A DNA stretch of 64,000 nt from NCBI GenBank assembly GCA_047967505.1, contig CM106540.1. The stretch is one strand, 5' to 3'. This document shows, in pieces, positions 21,829 through 32,620 of this stretch. The translations under genes were made by a program, and so were the position numbers. The DNA is from Dipteris shenzhenensis (taxonomy: Eukaryota > Polypodiophyta > Polypodiopsida > Gleicheniales). Under the pieces are notes generated by a model. The model was not told where the DNA came from, did no database searches, and was given only the letters and a program-made list of their open reading frames with translations. Every line of letters begins with the position of its first letter. Position 1 is the first letter of the stretch.

Positions 21829-23625
21829 AAGTGCGTCTTTATTGGTTATTCTCTGCAGCAGAAAGGGTATAGATGCTATAACCCTTCTACTCATAAGTTT
21901 ACAGTGAGCAGAGATGTTGTTTTTGATGAGATGAGCAGCTAGTATAAACTAGTAAATGTGATGATTGATGTAGATGCACAAAATGGTAATGCTGCACAGA
22001 GTTCACAACAGCAATCACAAAATATCAGTGGACCTGCAGTGTCGTCTAGCAGTGGTTCACATACTTCGCCAAGGCTGAAATATGATGGATTTACAGCCAT
22101 TCACTATGCTTATATGGTCAAAGTGATACAGGAACCAGAACCCACTTCTTTTGAGCAAGCCATGGGAAATGAAAAATGGGAGAAAGCCATGGATGAAGAA
22201 ATGGATGCCTTGGATGCAAATGCTACATGGGAATTGGTGCCTTTGCCTAAAGACAAGAATGCAATTGGCTGTAAGTGGGTTTATAAGATCAAGCACAATG
22301 CAGACGGTTCTGTGAATAGATACAAGGCAAGATTAGTTGTCAAGGGGTATGCACAGACATATGGCATTGATTATGAAGAAACTTTCAGCCCGGTTGCCAC
22401 ATCAAAGGGATGGTCTTTACATCAGATGGATGTAAAGAATGCCTTCTTGCATGGTGATTTGCAAGAAGAGGTCTTTATGGAGCAACCAGCAAGTTATGTT
22501 CATGCTATTCATCCTGAGTTTGTTTGCACGTTAAAGAAAGCCTTGTATGGCTTGAAGCAAGCACCTAGAGCATGGTCTGACAAGATAGGATAGTATCTTG
22601 TCACTATTGGCTTTCAGATTTCTAAGGTAGATTTCTCACTCTATGGAGAAAAACAGAGAAAGGGATTATGCTGCTTGTCATTTATGTTGATGATTTGATC
22701 ATCACAGGTGATAGTGATGAAGATATCCTTCATGTGAAAATGCTATTGAGGTAGAAGCTTGAGATGAAGGATTTGGGAGAGCTGCGTTATTTCTTGGGCA
22801 TTGAGGTGATTAGATCACCAAGTGGGATACAGCTCTTACAGAGGCAGTATGGATTTATTGGACATGCTGTCCAAATATGGGATGACAGGCTGTAAGCCTA
22901 TTTCAGTTCCTTTGGAGCAGAATGTGAAGCTGAGCGCAAATGCAGGTGAGCTTCTGTAAGACCCTACTATGTACAGACGTATAGTAGGAAGTTTGATTTA
23001 CATGACTATTACCAGGCCAGATTTGAGCTATGCTGTTGGGTTGGTAAGTCAGTTTATGCAGGCTCCAAGGAAACCGCATTTGGATGCAGCTAGACGCATA
23101 CTCAAGTATGTGAAGTCCACATTACAGTATGGACTATTTTATGAGGCTGGGGTTCAGATACAGTTGCATGGATACACTGATGCTGATTGGGCTGGTAGTG
23201 TTTCTGATAGACGATCTACCAGTGGATATGTGTTCTCTTTTGGGAGTGCTGCAGTCACTTGGAGCAGCAAGAAACAGCCTATAGTTGCCTTGTCGAGCAC
23301 AGAGGCTGAGTACAGGGGTGCAGCAATGGCTGCATGTGAGGTAGCTTGGTTGCATAAGCTACTCTATGATATGCATTAGTCTACAGATGGGCCAGTTGTC
23401 ATTTATTGTGACAACATGAGCAGCATACACTTGGCAAAGAACCTAGTATTTCATGCTAGAACAAAGCACATTGAGGTGCATTATCACTATGTGCGGGAGA
23501 AGGTTTTACTAGGTTTTATTGATCTAGTTTATGTCAGCACAGAGGATCAGGTAGCTGACATATTCACGAAAGCATTGGGTGTAGAGAGGCTGCGCAAGTT
23601 CAAAGAGTGCAGGAATTGGGATTGA
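21829..23625 (+). pseudogene. Ty1/copia pol fragment (integrase tail, reverse transcriptase, RNase H) of a different family
   Basis: Seen in order: integrase tail ([19 protein letters not shown], then [11 protein letters not shown] and a TAG), reverse transcriptase ([71 protein letters not shown]), YVDD at 22683-22694 after a frameshift, MKDLGELRYFLGIEVI, and RNase H (22969-23625: TDADWAGSVSDRRSTSGYVF, SSTEAEYRGAAMA, YCDNMSSIHLAKN, ADIFTKALGVERLRKF). A deletion removes the stretch between FSPVA and KGWSLHQMD. Stops at about 22593 and 23377-23379 and frameshifts kill it. It differs clearly from elements A and B. Gag and protease are missing. Confidence 0.9.
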
Positions 23626-23641
23626 GCTCGAGGGGGAGTAT

Positions 23642-23995
23642 TGAGATATCGAGCTCCACTCGCGATATGCCAGGGTGACCGTTGTGTATTTATGTCACCG
23701 ACTTGTTAGCTGGAGATGCGGTTGGTACACCGCCCACAAATAATAGCTGGATGACAGCTATCCTTATCTACTCTAGTTTGTGGCTCAGTTAGTAAGCCAC
23801 CTTAGTTAGTTGAGTTTGGTTTGAGACCCACATATAGGGTTCTTCTATTTCTTTGTACTAGAGTTCTTTTTGCTTTCACAACTAAGAAGAGGAAAACTAT
23901 TTTCAGCCTCCACCTTTGTGTGTATTCCCCCATTGCGCATGTGAGAAAGCCGCAAGTGAGACTCCTTCCCTCTCTCCCACTATCTTTCCCAGCAA
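23642..23995 (+). mobile_element. Probable 3' LTR of the second copia family
   Basis: A polypurine tract (CGAGGGGGAGTA, about 23629-23640) follows the RNase H stop and is directly followed by TGAGATATC, a standard copia LTR start. The right end is uncertain; CCCAGCA near 23994 is a candidate because the next bases begin the DUF7869 relic. No second LTR of this family is present. Confidence 0.5.
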
Positions 23996-26900
23996 TGAAT
24001 AATGCTACTGACTTCCACCTCTGTTAATCCCTCATTATTTGGAACCCATTCACGTTTCTTTTGCAAGCATCCCTCATAGAGTTGTTTTATTGTATATCTT
24101 CTCGGGAGATTTTTTAATGGCTTTGGTTCATACCATAAAGCTGTAAATGTTATAGGAGTTCCCTTGTCATCCCTTTCTATCTTAGTAACCTTTGCAACCC
24201 GAATTGGGCCACCTTGGTCATCCAACTCTGAACCCGGATCAGCAGAACTGCAACAAATAGACCCTCTTCAATCTCATTACATGGTATAAACTCTGGTAAG
24301 GGTTTGTCTCCCTTCCTGCCACAATATTTTCGAGGTAAAAGGCATTCCTCTGCTTCCTCCATATCTACTAACATATTTATATCCAAAGGAAAACTTGGTG
24401 ACCTAGCTTGTTCCGGCCAAAAGGATTCAGAGTATTCAATGCTCATTAAGTTTTCTTGTCTTTCTAAAGATTGGATAAGTGCTTTAGTTGATTTAATTGT
24501 CTCCAAATTCTTAGTTGATTGCTCTGGATATTTCTGCATCATACTTTGAAGATGTTTAATGAAGGCTTTCAAGCCTTTCATTTCATCTATGTCAAGTGAT
24601 TTGTTTTTTGCAAGAACAAATCTAGTTTCCTCCAATGGAATTATTCATTGTAATAAAGCATATGACTCACTCCATAAATGATCTCCATCTATTGAGTAGT
24701 GCTTCCATTGCATCACTGGAATATTGTTATGCATGTGAAACCGAAAGTAGTGTGGATTTGTGTGTCCTATTAGGGCATCATCTCCTGTTTGTAAATGTGG
24801 CTCTATAAATGCTCTCCAATCTACCATCCTCTCTAAGATAGCCACTTCTGATTCTTCCTTACGAGAACCTCCAATTTTTTTCCCAATTCGAAATAGCATA
24901 TCCTCCATTGTCAAAACATCCATTGCCTTCAACTCACCAGAGATAACACTGAAGATTTGATCTATGTCTTCATGTGTATGGCCGACAAGAAGAAAGCCAA
25001 CTTCCACTTCTTCAAATATTTTCAAACCAACCAACATAGAGCATAAAGCAAATATATATTTATTCTTGTTCTCTCTCCAACAATTATCAGCTTGTATTCG
25101 CAATGTGTTAGGCAAACATCCGCGAGCATCTCTGACCTTTCTTATTGCTTTCATGATTGATGTAACAACCTAGTTACTATCATGGTCATGCAAACTATCA
25201 ATCCATACATCACAAAAGATTCGGTATCCATGTACTAATACTCCACACAAGTGTGTTTTTAGTCCACGTTCGCCCTCCAATGCCAGTGGGATACGTCTAT
25301 ATCGTGGCAAAGTGGTTGTATTCTGGTCCATGCCAGCAATGGTGATGCACATGGACTTATCGACATGTGAAATAGCTTCCTCTCTCCAAGAAGCATACAA
25401 CTTTCGAGCATCCTGCACATGACGTAAATGGATTGATCGCCATTTAATATATCTTCCTCGCTGCTGCTCACATTTACTATGTTCAATGGCATTTTTTAAT
25501 TCATCACATGTCTTACATTTTGACATCCTTTGCTTTGATGGTGTCTTGACATGGCAAAAATCTCTACGCCAAATTTTGTACAAGGTTGATCGTGAAATCA
25601 TGCTCTCGTCTCTGTCTTGTAAAGTTTTATTGACAGTCTCTAGGATGACCTTCTTTGTCATTCCCAAAGGAAGATGTTGTTGGCATTCGACACGTCCATC
25701 TAGCATTATTTGTTGAAGATGAGGCTGCGGTAATGCATGGTCTTCGAGAACTTGCTTTAATGTTGCGGTTGCATTTATAGTGCTTCCATGGCATTTAAGC
25801 CTTTTTCTTTCACCTCTGCCCAGATGGTCCAATATGTGCCATGTGATAGTCCAGTTAACCATTGATATCCTCGATTGCAAATGGGTCTCCCATTAACCAT
25901 GGGTTTCAATCTAGGTTTACAGTGTCCTGTGCTCAAATCTTGATTAGTGCCTTGATGAAGAAAGCATGAAAACTCTTGAAGAAGATAGTTATGTCTATTA
26001 GGCGCTGTCTTACTCCAAATACCAAGGCGTATGGCTGCACAATCATCTTTTCCAACTTTTCTAATGCAAAGTCTCTTGCAACAAACTCGCATAAGCATCC
26101 TTTCCATATTCTCCTCGGATAGCATCACATGTCTCTTTGGTTCTGGAATTGATGCCATGATTCTTCGCCTCTTCACACTCACATACTTTCTTTTTGTAAA
26201 TAGTGTCTTGCATTTTCTAGTTGTAAGACCATCAAACCTCGAATCCATTTCCCTTGAATCATCTTTATAATCAAATGCTGTGTAGGCTTGAGAATTATTT
26301 GATACCTTATAATATCTTGGAAATGGCAATCTGGTCGACATGTTCATTGATGTCAATTTGTTGCCAATGCCTCTTGAATTTTGTGGTTGAACTGTTTCTC
26401 CTTCGTAACTCAAGATTCTCCCATCTATATTCTCTGGCATGCTTGCAACAATATTCTCAGATTCTCTGCCCCTTTTGCCTTGTATTCGAGTGGTAACATC
26501 ATGATCATTGTCACTAATATCATCAATTCCTGTTATTGCATCACTTATCCCATTGATCTTTGCGTGTATTTTTCTTTGTAGTCCCATCTTCTTATTTTCA
26601 ACACATCTTCTGTCTTTTATATCAATAAGCATGTTTGAGTCACTTGCAGCACAAGACAAGTCTTCTATACCAGTGAGCCTGTTTGATTCACTTGCAACAC
26701 AGGATAAATCTTCTAAACCAGTGAGCCTGTTCGAGTCACTTGCAAGACATGACAAGTCTTCTATACCAGTGAGCCTGTTCGAGTCACTTGCAACACAAGA
26801 CAAGTCTTCTATACCAGTGAGTATATTTGAGTCACTTGCAACACAAGAAACCTTTTCTGCATCAACATCTGTTACTATAATGTCCTCGATACCTGTGAGC

Positions 26901-27553
26901 ATGCCACTATGATACTCTTGATTACTACTATAGCTTCTTATCAATTTGGATCCCATTTGTGTTATAGTCTTTTTCTTCTGATAATATTCTGTTGTGTCTT
27001 CCATGACATTGAAGGAAACTGTCTTGGGCAAACTTAATTTCAAGAAAGCTAACCCCCATTTACAAGTACTATGAACTTGTAGTTGAGACGTAGTATTATG
27101 GACGTCTAATTGTGAAGTACTATCCATTACATTTTGAATGACACCTGCACTAGTCAACTTAATTATCTCCACTATACAGAGAAAACTCTGAGCATAGCCC
27201 TTAAAGTTGCCAATTGCTAAAACTTCTCCGGAGCGAGATAACATCTGTACTTTTTTCCCCTGGATATAAGTTTTCTTGATATCTTGAAAGTATGTCTTTG
27301 GAACAATTTCATCTTGATCCGAGAGTGTTCTGTGTGCTTGCATATCAAATATATCACATTATAAGATATCTCCCAATGTTTCAAAGTCTCCATGTGGATA
27401 TTTTAAATGTACTTCAGGATTTACAACGTTGGTGATTATCACTACACATCTTCTCTCACCACAACGTTGAAAATGACACACATTCATAGGATCAAGACTA
27501 TGAATTCGTCCAAAAGCCACCACTTCATTCTTCTTATATAACACCACATCCAT
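23980..27553 (-). pseudogene. DUF7869-type putative transposase, nearly full length, broken
   Basis: Read on the minus strand from 27553, one protein signal of about 1,190 codons continues to 23980, interrupted by three single stops (27359-27361, about 25170, about 24645) and two frameshifts (about 25790 and 24225). N-terminal part: VVAFGRI and VLAIGNF motifs, then Ser/Asp-rich linker with 48-bp repeats. Middle: NGRPICNRGYQWLTGLSHGT and SKCKTCDELKNAI. Core: AGMDQNTTTLPRY (Asp codon about 25326-25328), IQADNCWRENKNKYIFALC (Asp about 25086-25088), LLVGHTHEDIDQIFS (Asp about 24960-24962). Known: proteins with the DNC.ENKNK...VGHTHEDID signature are annotated as DUF7869 and recur as multicopy, transposon-like genes in plants and other eukaryotes. 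Three acidic residues in this order suggest an RNase H-fold nuclease; that is inference. C-terminus: GGPIRVAKVTKI, a small beta-rich tail. Termini were not found. Confidence 0.75.
26637..26876 (-). repeat. 48-bp tandem coding repeat inside the DUF7869-type protein
   Basis: Five units start exactly at 26637, 26685, 26733, 26781 and 26829 (plus-strand coordinates), each beginning GAGTCACTTGCA or a close variant. On the minus strand they encode a 16-residue repeat of the form SCVASDSNRLTGIEDL. The period is a multiple of three, so unit gain or loss keeps frame. It is an acidic, Ser-rich linker between the N-terminal and catalytic regions. Confidence 0.9.
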
Positions 27554-27699
27554 ACCCTCTGTTAGGGTGAATACCTGTTTTATGTATAAAAGTAAATTAG
27601 CAACTCAAAATGAATATTTAATAAATAATCATTGAGCTTATTATTACTTAATAACTTCTATATCAAAACTAGCAGAGAAGGCATTAACCTAAACCCTAC

Positions 27700-27890
27700 A
27701 TCCTAAACTTTAAATAATTAATACCAAAACATCTTAACCACCGTAAATCCTAAACTTTAAACATTTAATTTTTAAACCCTAAATCCTAAACTCATAAACA
27801 ATAAATCCTAAACCCTAAACTCTAAATCCTAAACCCTAAATCTTAAATCCTAAACCCTAAATCTTAAATCTTAAACCCTAACCCTAAAAT
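27700..27890 (-). repeat. Degenerate telomere-like tract, CCCTAAA orientation
   Basis: Variants of CCCTAAA (for example CCTAAACCCTAAA, AACCCTAACCCTAAA) repeat imperfectly. Read left to right this is the orientation found at the left end of a plant chromosome. It mirrors the TTTAGGG tract at 29296-29720 across the palindrome array. Confidence 0.85.
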
Positions 27891-27899
27891 ACAACCAAA

Positions 27900-29280
27900 A
27901 TTTAATGAATTTTTTAAATTTGTGCAATAGGTTGGATATATCCCCCAACTTATTGCTTGAGCAACCAGTTGGATATATCAAGCAAGAGGTTGGGGGATAT
28001 ATCCAACTTATTGCACAAATCAAGAATTTTTCTTGTTTGTGCAACAATTTGATATACAATTAGGAAATATATCCAACCTACAACTGAAAAATCTTGATTT
28101 GTGCAAGGTTGAGCAGTAGTTGGATATATCCCCCAAGCAACACGTTCAACAATTGGATATATCCCCCAACCCCCAAGCAACAGGTTCAACAATTGGATAT
28201 ATCCCCCAAGCAACAGGTTGGAGGCCTGTTGTTGGATATATCCCCCAACCTGTTGCTTGAGCAACAGGTTGGGTGGTATATCCAATTTGTTACACAAATT
28301 TGTGCAATAGGTTGCATATACCCCCCAACCTGGAGGCCTGTTGTTGGATATATCTCGGTATATCCAACCTGTTGCACAAATCAACTCCAACATGTTGCAC
28401 AAATCGAGAATTTTCTTGATTTGTGCAACAGGTTGGATATACCCCCAACCTATTGCTTGAGCAACAGGTTGGGGGGTATATCCGACCTATTGCACAAATC
28501 GAGAATTTTCTCGATTTGTGCAACATGTCGGATATACCCCCCAACCTGTTGCTCAAGCAACAGGTTGGGGGTACTGTTGCTCAAGCAACAGGTTGGGGGA
28601 TATATCCCCAACCTGTTGCTTGAGCAACAGGTTGGGGGTATATCCAACCTGTTGCACAAATCAAGTTGGATATACTCCAACATGTTGCACAAATCGAGAA
28701 TTTTCTTGATTTGTGCAACAGGTTGGATATACCCCCAACCTATTGCTTGAGCAACAGGTTGAGGAGTATATTCAACATGTTGCACAAATCGAGAATTTTC
28801 TTGATTTGTGCAACAGATTGGATATACCCCCAACCTGTTCTTGATTGCACAAATCAAGAAAATTCTCGATTTGTGCAACATGTTTAATATACTCCTCAAC
28901 CTATTGCTTGAGCAACAGGTTGGGGGTATAATATACTCCTCAACCTGTTGCTTGAGCAACAGGTTGGGGGATATACCCGCAACCTGTTGCTCAAGCAACA
29001 GGTTGGGGGGTATATCCAACATGTTGCACAAATCAAGAAAATTCTTGATTTGTGCAACATGTTGGATATACCCCCCAACCTGTTGCTTGAGCAACAGGTT
29101 GCAGGTATATTCCCCAACCTATTGCTTGAGCAACAGGTTGGGGGGTATATCCGACCTGTTGCACAAATCGAGAATTTTCTTGATTTGTGCAACAGGTCGG
29201 ATATACCCCCCAACCTGTTGCTCAAGCAACAGGTTGGGGATATATCTAACATGTTGCACAAATCGAGAAAAATCATAAAA
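27900..29280. repeat. Array of nested palindromes
   Basis: About 1.4 kb is built almost wholly from two alternating hairpin types. Type 1 is CAACCTGTTGCTTGAGCAAC followed by AGGTTG (arms meet at TTGCT-TG-AGCAA). Type 2 is GCACAAATC, a GAGAATTTTCTTG-like centre, then GATTTGTGC. They are linked by GGATATA.CCCCC pieces, also inverted. The centres occur in both orientations (CTTGAG and CTCAAG). Stop-poor frames on both strands (up to about 218 codons) are by-products of the repeats (NLLLEQQVGG-like), not genes. I find no known class for it. Confidence 0.9.
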
Positions 29281-29295
29281 TTTTGATTGTATTTT

Positions 29296-29720
29296 AGGGT
29301 TAGGGTTTAGGGTTTAGTATTTAGGGTTAAGGATTTAGGGCTTAGGATTTAAGATTTAGTGTTTAGGGTTTAGTGTTTATGATTATATTTTTAGGGTTTA
29401 GGGTTTAGGATTTAGGGTTTAGGGTTTAGGGTTAAAAATATAGGGTTTAGGGTTTAGCTTTTAGGGTTTATGATTATTGTTTTAGGGTTTAGGATTTAGG
29501 TTTTAAGGTTTAGTATATAAGATCATGAGCTTAGAGTGTAGAATCTAGGGTTTAGAATTGAAAATTAGGTTTTAGAATTTAAGTTGTAGGGATTAGGATT
29601 TAAGGTTTAGGGATTATAACTATTATATAAGTTTAAGAGCTTAGATTATATAACCTAAGATTTAGGAAACTTTAGGATTTAAGATTTAGGGTGTAAGATT
29701 TAAGATATATAGACTATATA
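29296..29720 (+). repeat. Degenerate telomere-like tract, TTTAGGG orientation
   Basis: Variants of TTTAGGG (GGGTTTAGGGTTTAG, GGATTTAGGGTTTA) repeat imperfectly and decay to the right. The inner edge (ATTGTATTTTAGGGTTAGGG, 29286-29305) is the inverted match of the inner edge of the left tract (about 27873-27896), so the tracts are arms of one large inverted repeat. Confidence 0.85.
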
Positions 29721-29802
29721 AAATATGCATTCTAAAGTATTTAGTTTCGATATATATAGACTATATGTTATATGCTTTCCAAAGTGTTTTGTTTATAGGT
29801 AT

Positions 29803-30050
29803 GATACATTGCAAAGGCTTTACTTTAAGTAAGTATAAGTCTACCTAGTCAAAGTATCCTACTGATTAGGGATAAGCACATAGGCTAAAAGCACACCGAT
29901 TCATATTTTTTTACATTCATGCTGCATGGTGTATCAAAAGGTATGATCCTTTGCAAAGGCTTTACTTTAAGTAGTTACAAGCCTACCTACTCAAAGTATC
30001 CTACTGATTAGGAACAAGTACATAGGCTAAAAGCACACCGATTCGAAGAA
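29803..30050. repeat. Tandem duplication, period about 140 bp
   Basis: TTGCAAAGGCTTTACTTTAA and the downstream CAAAGTATCCTACTGATTAG and AGGCTAAAAGCACACCGATT phrases occur twice in direct order with few differences. Confidence 0.85.
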
Positions 30051-30189
30051 GTGATGTATGCACACTGATTAGGAAGAAGTGCATGGTGTATGAGAAGAAA
30101 TGAAAAAGTATTTGATAAGAAATATTCGAAGAAATATATATTCCATATCATGGACATTCTAAGAAATATGTATTCCATATCATGGATAC

Positions 30190-30500
30190 CATGGATATCT
30201 GGTGCTTGCTAAAGTAAAAAAAATGATATGGATGCAATGATACTGTAGTCTTCTAGATTCTATGGTTTTAAATACCTACCTTACAAATACATTATCTAAT
30301 TTTGCATTCTTTCGACTAACTAACAAGTATTATACACATGGAATCATGGATATCTTATGGTTACTAAAGTAAAAAAATGATATGGATGCAATGATAGTGT
30401 AGTCTTCTAGATTCTATGGTTTTAAATACCTACCTTACAAATACATTATCTAATTTTTCATTTTTTGACTAACTAACAAGTGTTATACACATGGAATAAA
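30190..30500. repeat. Tandem duplication, period about 155 bp
   Basis: CTAAAGTAAAAAA, ATGATATGGATGCAATGATA and GTAGTCTTCTAGATTCTATG with following sequence occur at 30209 and again at 30364, nearly identical over about 140 bp. Confidence 0.9.
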
Positions 30501-30613
30501 AGCATACATGCTAAAAGTAAGTGTGTAAATTTTAATATTTTCTAAATTTTAAAATTAATTTAATTCTTTTATTGACTACTTTTTAAAATTGAAAGGTTAT
30601 TAGTATATAATCT

Positions 30614-31142
30614 ACATAATTTTAAATGTTATTAATGTATAATATTAATTATTTATATATTTATTTAAATTTATATAATAATTAATTTATATTTATATTA
30701 GTTTTTAAGTTAATAATGTATAGAAGAGCAATATATTCACTAATTCTTCATTGTTTTAAGACTAAGTATTATATAAAGCACATATGCTAGAAGATCTCCT
30801 TTCAATTTTTTTCTTAAATTAATGTATTTATATAATAATTATATAATATTTATATTAATTTATATAATAATTATATAATATTTATATTTACATAATTTTA
30901 AATGTTATTAATGTATAATATTAATTATTTATATATTTATTTAAATTTATATAATAATTAATTTATATTTATATTAGTTTTTAAGTTAATAATGTATAGA
31001 AGAGCAATATATTCACTAATTCTTCATTGTTTTAAGACTAAGTATTATATAAAGCACATATGCTAGAAGATCTCCTTTCAATTTTTTTCTTAAATTAATG
31101 TATTTATATAATAATTATATAATATTTATATTAATTTATAGA
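30614..31142. repeat. Nearly exact 276-bp tandem duplication, AT-rich
   Basis: The block starting ACATAATTTTAAATGTTATT at 30614 starts again at 30890 and runs without obvious change through GAAGAGCAATATATTCACTA and AAGCACATATGCTAGAAGAT to about 31142. The high identity in AT-rich, otherwise decaying DNA points to a recent duplication. Confidence 0.93.
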
Positions 31143-31249
31143 TTAATAATATATATTTTTAGTAAAATTATATTTTAACATTAGTTAATAAAAATTTATT
31201 ATATTATGGGGTAAAAATATTATAAATGAATTTCTTATATTAATAAAGT

Positions 31250-31750
31250 GTAGTGAGAAGAGTTTTTTGAAAAGATTTATGATTGAATTTTGTTTTGAAG
31301 TTGTTGTGTACGCAATAGGTAGGACATTTGAGTGGTTTTGAGGTTGATAGAGATATTTGTAATAAAGTGTAGTGAGAAGAGTTTTTTGGAGGATTTGTGA
31401 TAAAATTTTGTTTTGAAGTTGTTGCGTACGCAATAGGTGGGGAGGTTTGAGTGCTTTTGAGGTTGAGAGAGAAATGTGTTATAGATTATTTTTTTTTTTA
31501 AAGGAGTTTTTTGGAGAGATTTATGATTGAATTTTGTTTTGGAGTTGTTGCGTACGCAATAGGTAGGGCGGTTTGAGTGGCTTTGAGGTTAAGAGAGAAA
31601 TTTGTAATAGATTTTTTTTTTTGGTTGATGAGTTTTTTTTAGAGATTTATGATTAAATTTTGTTTTGAAGTTGTTGCGTACGCAATAGGTAGGGTTTGAG
31701 TGTTAAATTTTGTTTTGAAGTTGTTGCGTACGCAATAGGTAGGGAGGGGT
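31250..31750. repeat. Repeat array carrying the 12-bp palindrome TTGCGTACGCAA
   Basis: Units contain TTTTGTTTTGAAGTTG, then TTGCGTACGCAA and TAGGTAGGG...GGTTTGAGTG. Perfect palindromes lie at 31422-31433, 31548-31559, 31674-31685 and 31724-31735, and a one-base variant (TTGTGTACGCAA) at 31314-31325. Spacing is about 108-126 bp, then 50 bp at the last, shortened unit. Confidence 0.9.
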
Positions 31751-31797
31751 TGTGAGAGTTTGAGTTAAAAAGGAAAATTTATGGAAAAAAAGATTTA

Positions 31798-32022
31798 ATG
31801 CTAAAATGGTTTCTCTATTACCTTGATTCCCACTTGCCTCCACTCAGCTTTAATCCCAATGAAAGGGTCAATGCTCAGATTACAAGCGGACTCTATCAAA
31901 GAGTGATCTTCTTAGAAGAACGCCACATATCTCTATTTGAGCAAATGGTGGATATAGGCTACTTGGAAACTACACAAAAATTGTATGGTGCTAAGGCTTT
32001 ACAGCAGGATCGATTGGCATGA
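31798..32022 (+). CDS. Hypothetical short open frame
   Basis: A 74-codon frame (LSFNPNERVNAQITSGLYQR, then HISLFEQMVDIGYLETTQK) looks protein-like in composition, but I cannot place it in a family and no start context or partner is evident. It may be a relic exon or transposon fragment. Confidence 0.25.
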   Translation: MLKWFLYYLDSHLPPLSFNPNERVNAQITSGLYQRVIFLEERHISLFEQMVDIGYLETTQKLYGAKALQQDRLA

Positions 32023-32244
32023 CACAAGTTCCACAGCCATTGGACTAAAAGCATGGCAACCCAGGTACATGCTCGCAATCAGCAGCCATAACCCGAGGAT
32101 GGGTAATAAAATGGATCTGGGAGTATGTTGTCTCTGTGCCAACATGGACTTAGGTAGAACAGAATGTGTGTGTAGAGTAGCAGCAAAGCTCCGCTTGTAC
32201 TTACATAAGGCTAGAAATAATCCCTCTTTAAAATCCAACTTGCA

Positions 32245-32620
32245 AGTTCTACATATGACTTCTACATACAACTCCTACATGCAACTCCTACAAGTGAGCT
32301 GTACATGCGAGTTCTACATGCAAGCTCTACATACGAGTTGTGCATGCGAGTTCTACATGCAAGTTCTACATACGACTTCTACATGCAACTCCTACATGCA
32401 ACTTGTACATGCAAGTTCTACATAATGAGTTTCTACATGTGAGTTCTACATGCAAGTTCTACATATGAGTTCTACATGCAAGTTCTACATACGAGTTCTA
32501 CATGCAACTCCTACATGCAACTTGTACATGCAAGTTCTACATGCAACTCCTACATGCGACTTGTACATGCAAGTCCTACATATGACTTGTACATGCAAGT
32601 TCTACATGCAAGTTCTACAT
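32245..32620. repeat. Minisatellite of about 13-bp units (TCTACATGCAAGT)
   Basis: About 28 units of the type TTCTACATGCAAG, with variants ACGAG, CAACTCC and GACTTG, run head to tail. Because 13 is not a multiple of three, every frame reads through, producing artificial repetitive open frames (YMQVLH.SSTC). Confidence 0.9.

Noticed and set aside
27900-29280. CRISPR-like array
   Set aside because: The regular units are palindromes without unique spacers, no cas-like genes occur, and the DNA is clearly plant nuclear.
27950-29286. Open frames up to 218 codons on both strands in the palindrome array
   Set aside because: They come from repeat units without stops in several frames and mirror each other on opposite strands; composition follows the repeats.
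27700-29720. Telomere fusion scar
   Set aside because: A fusion would read TTTAGGG then CCCTAAA; the order here is the reverse, with a palindrome array between.
31185-31433. Minus-strand 82-codon frame
   Set aside because: AT-rich repeat DNA, no protein-like features.
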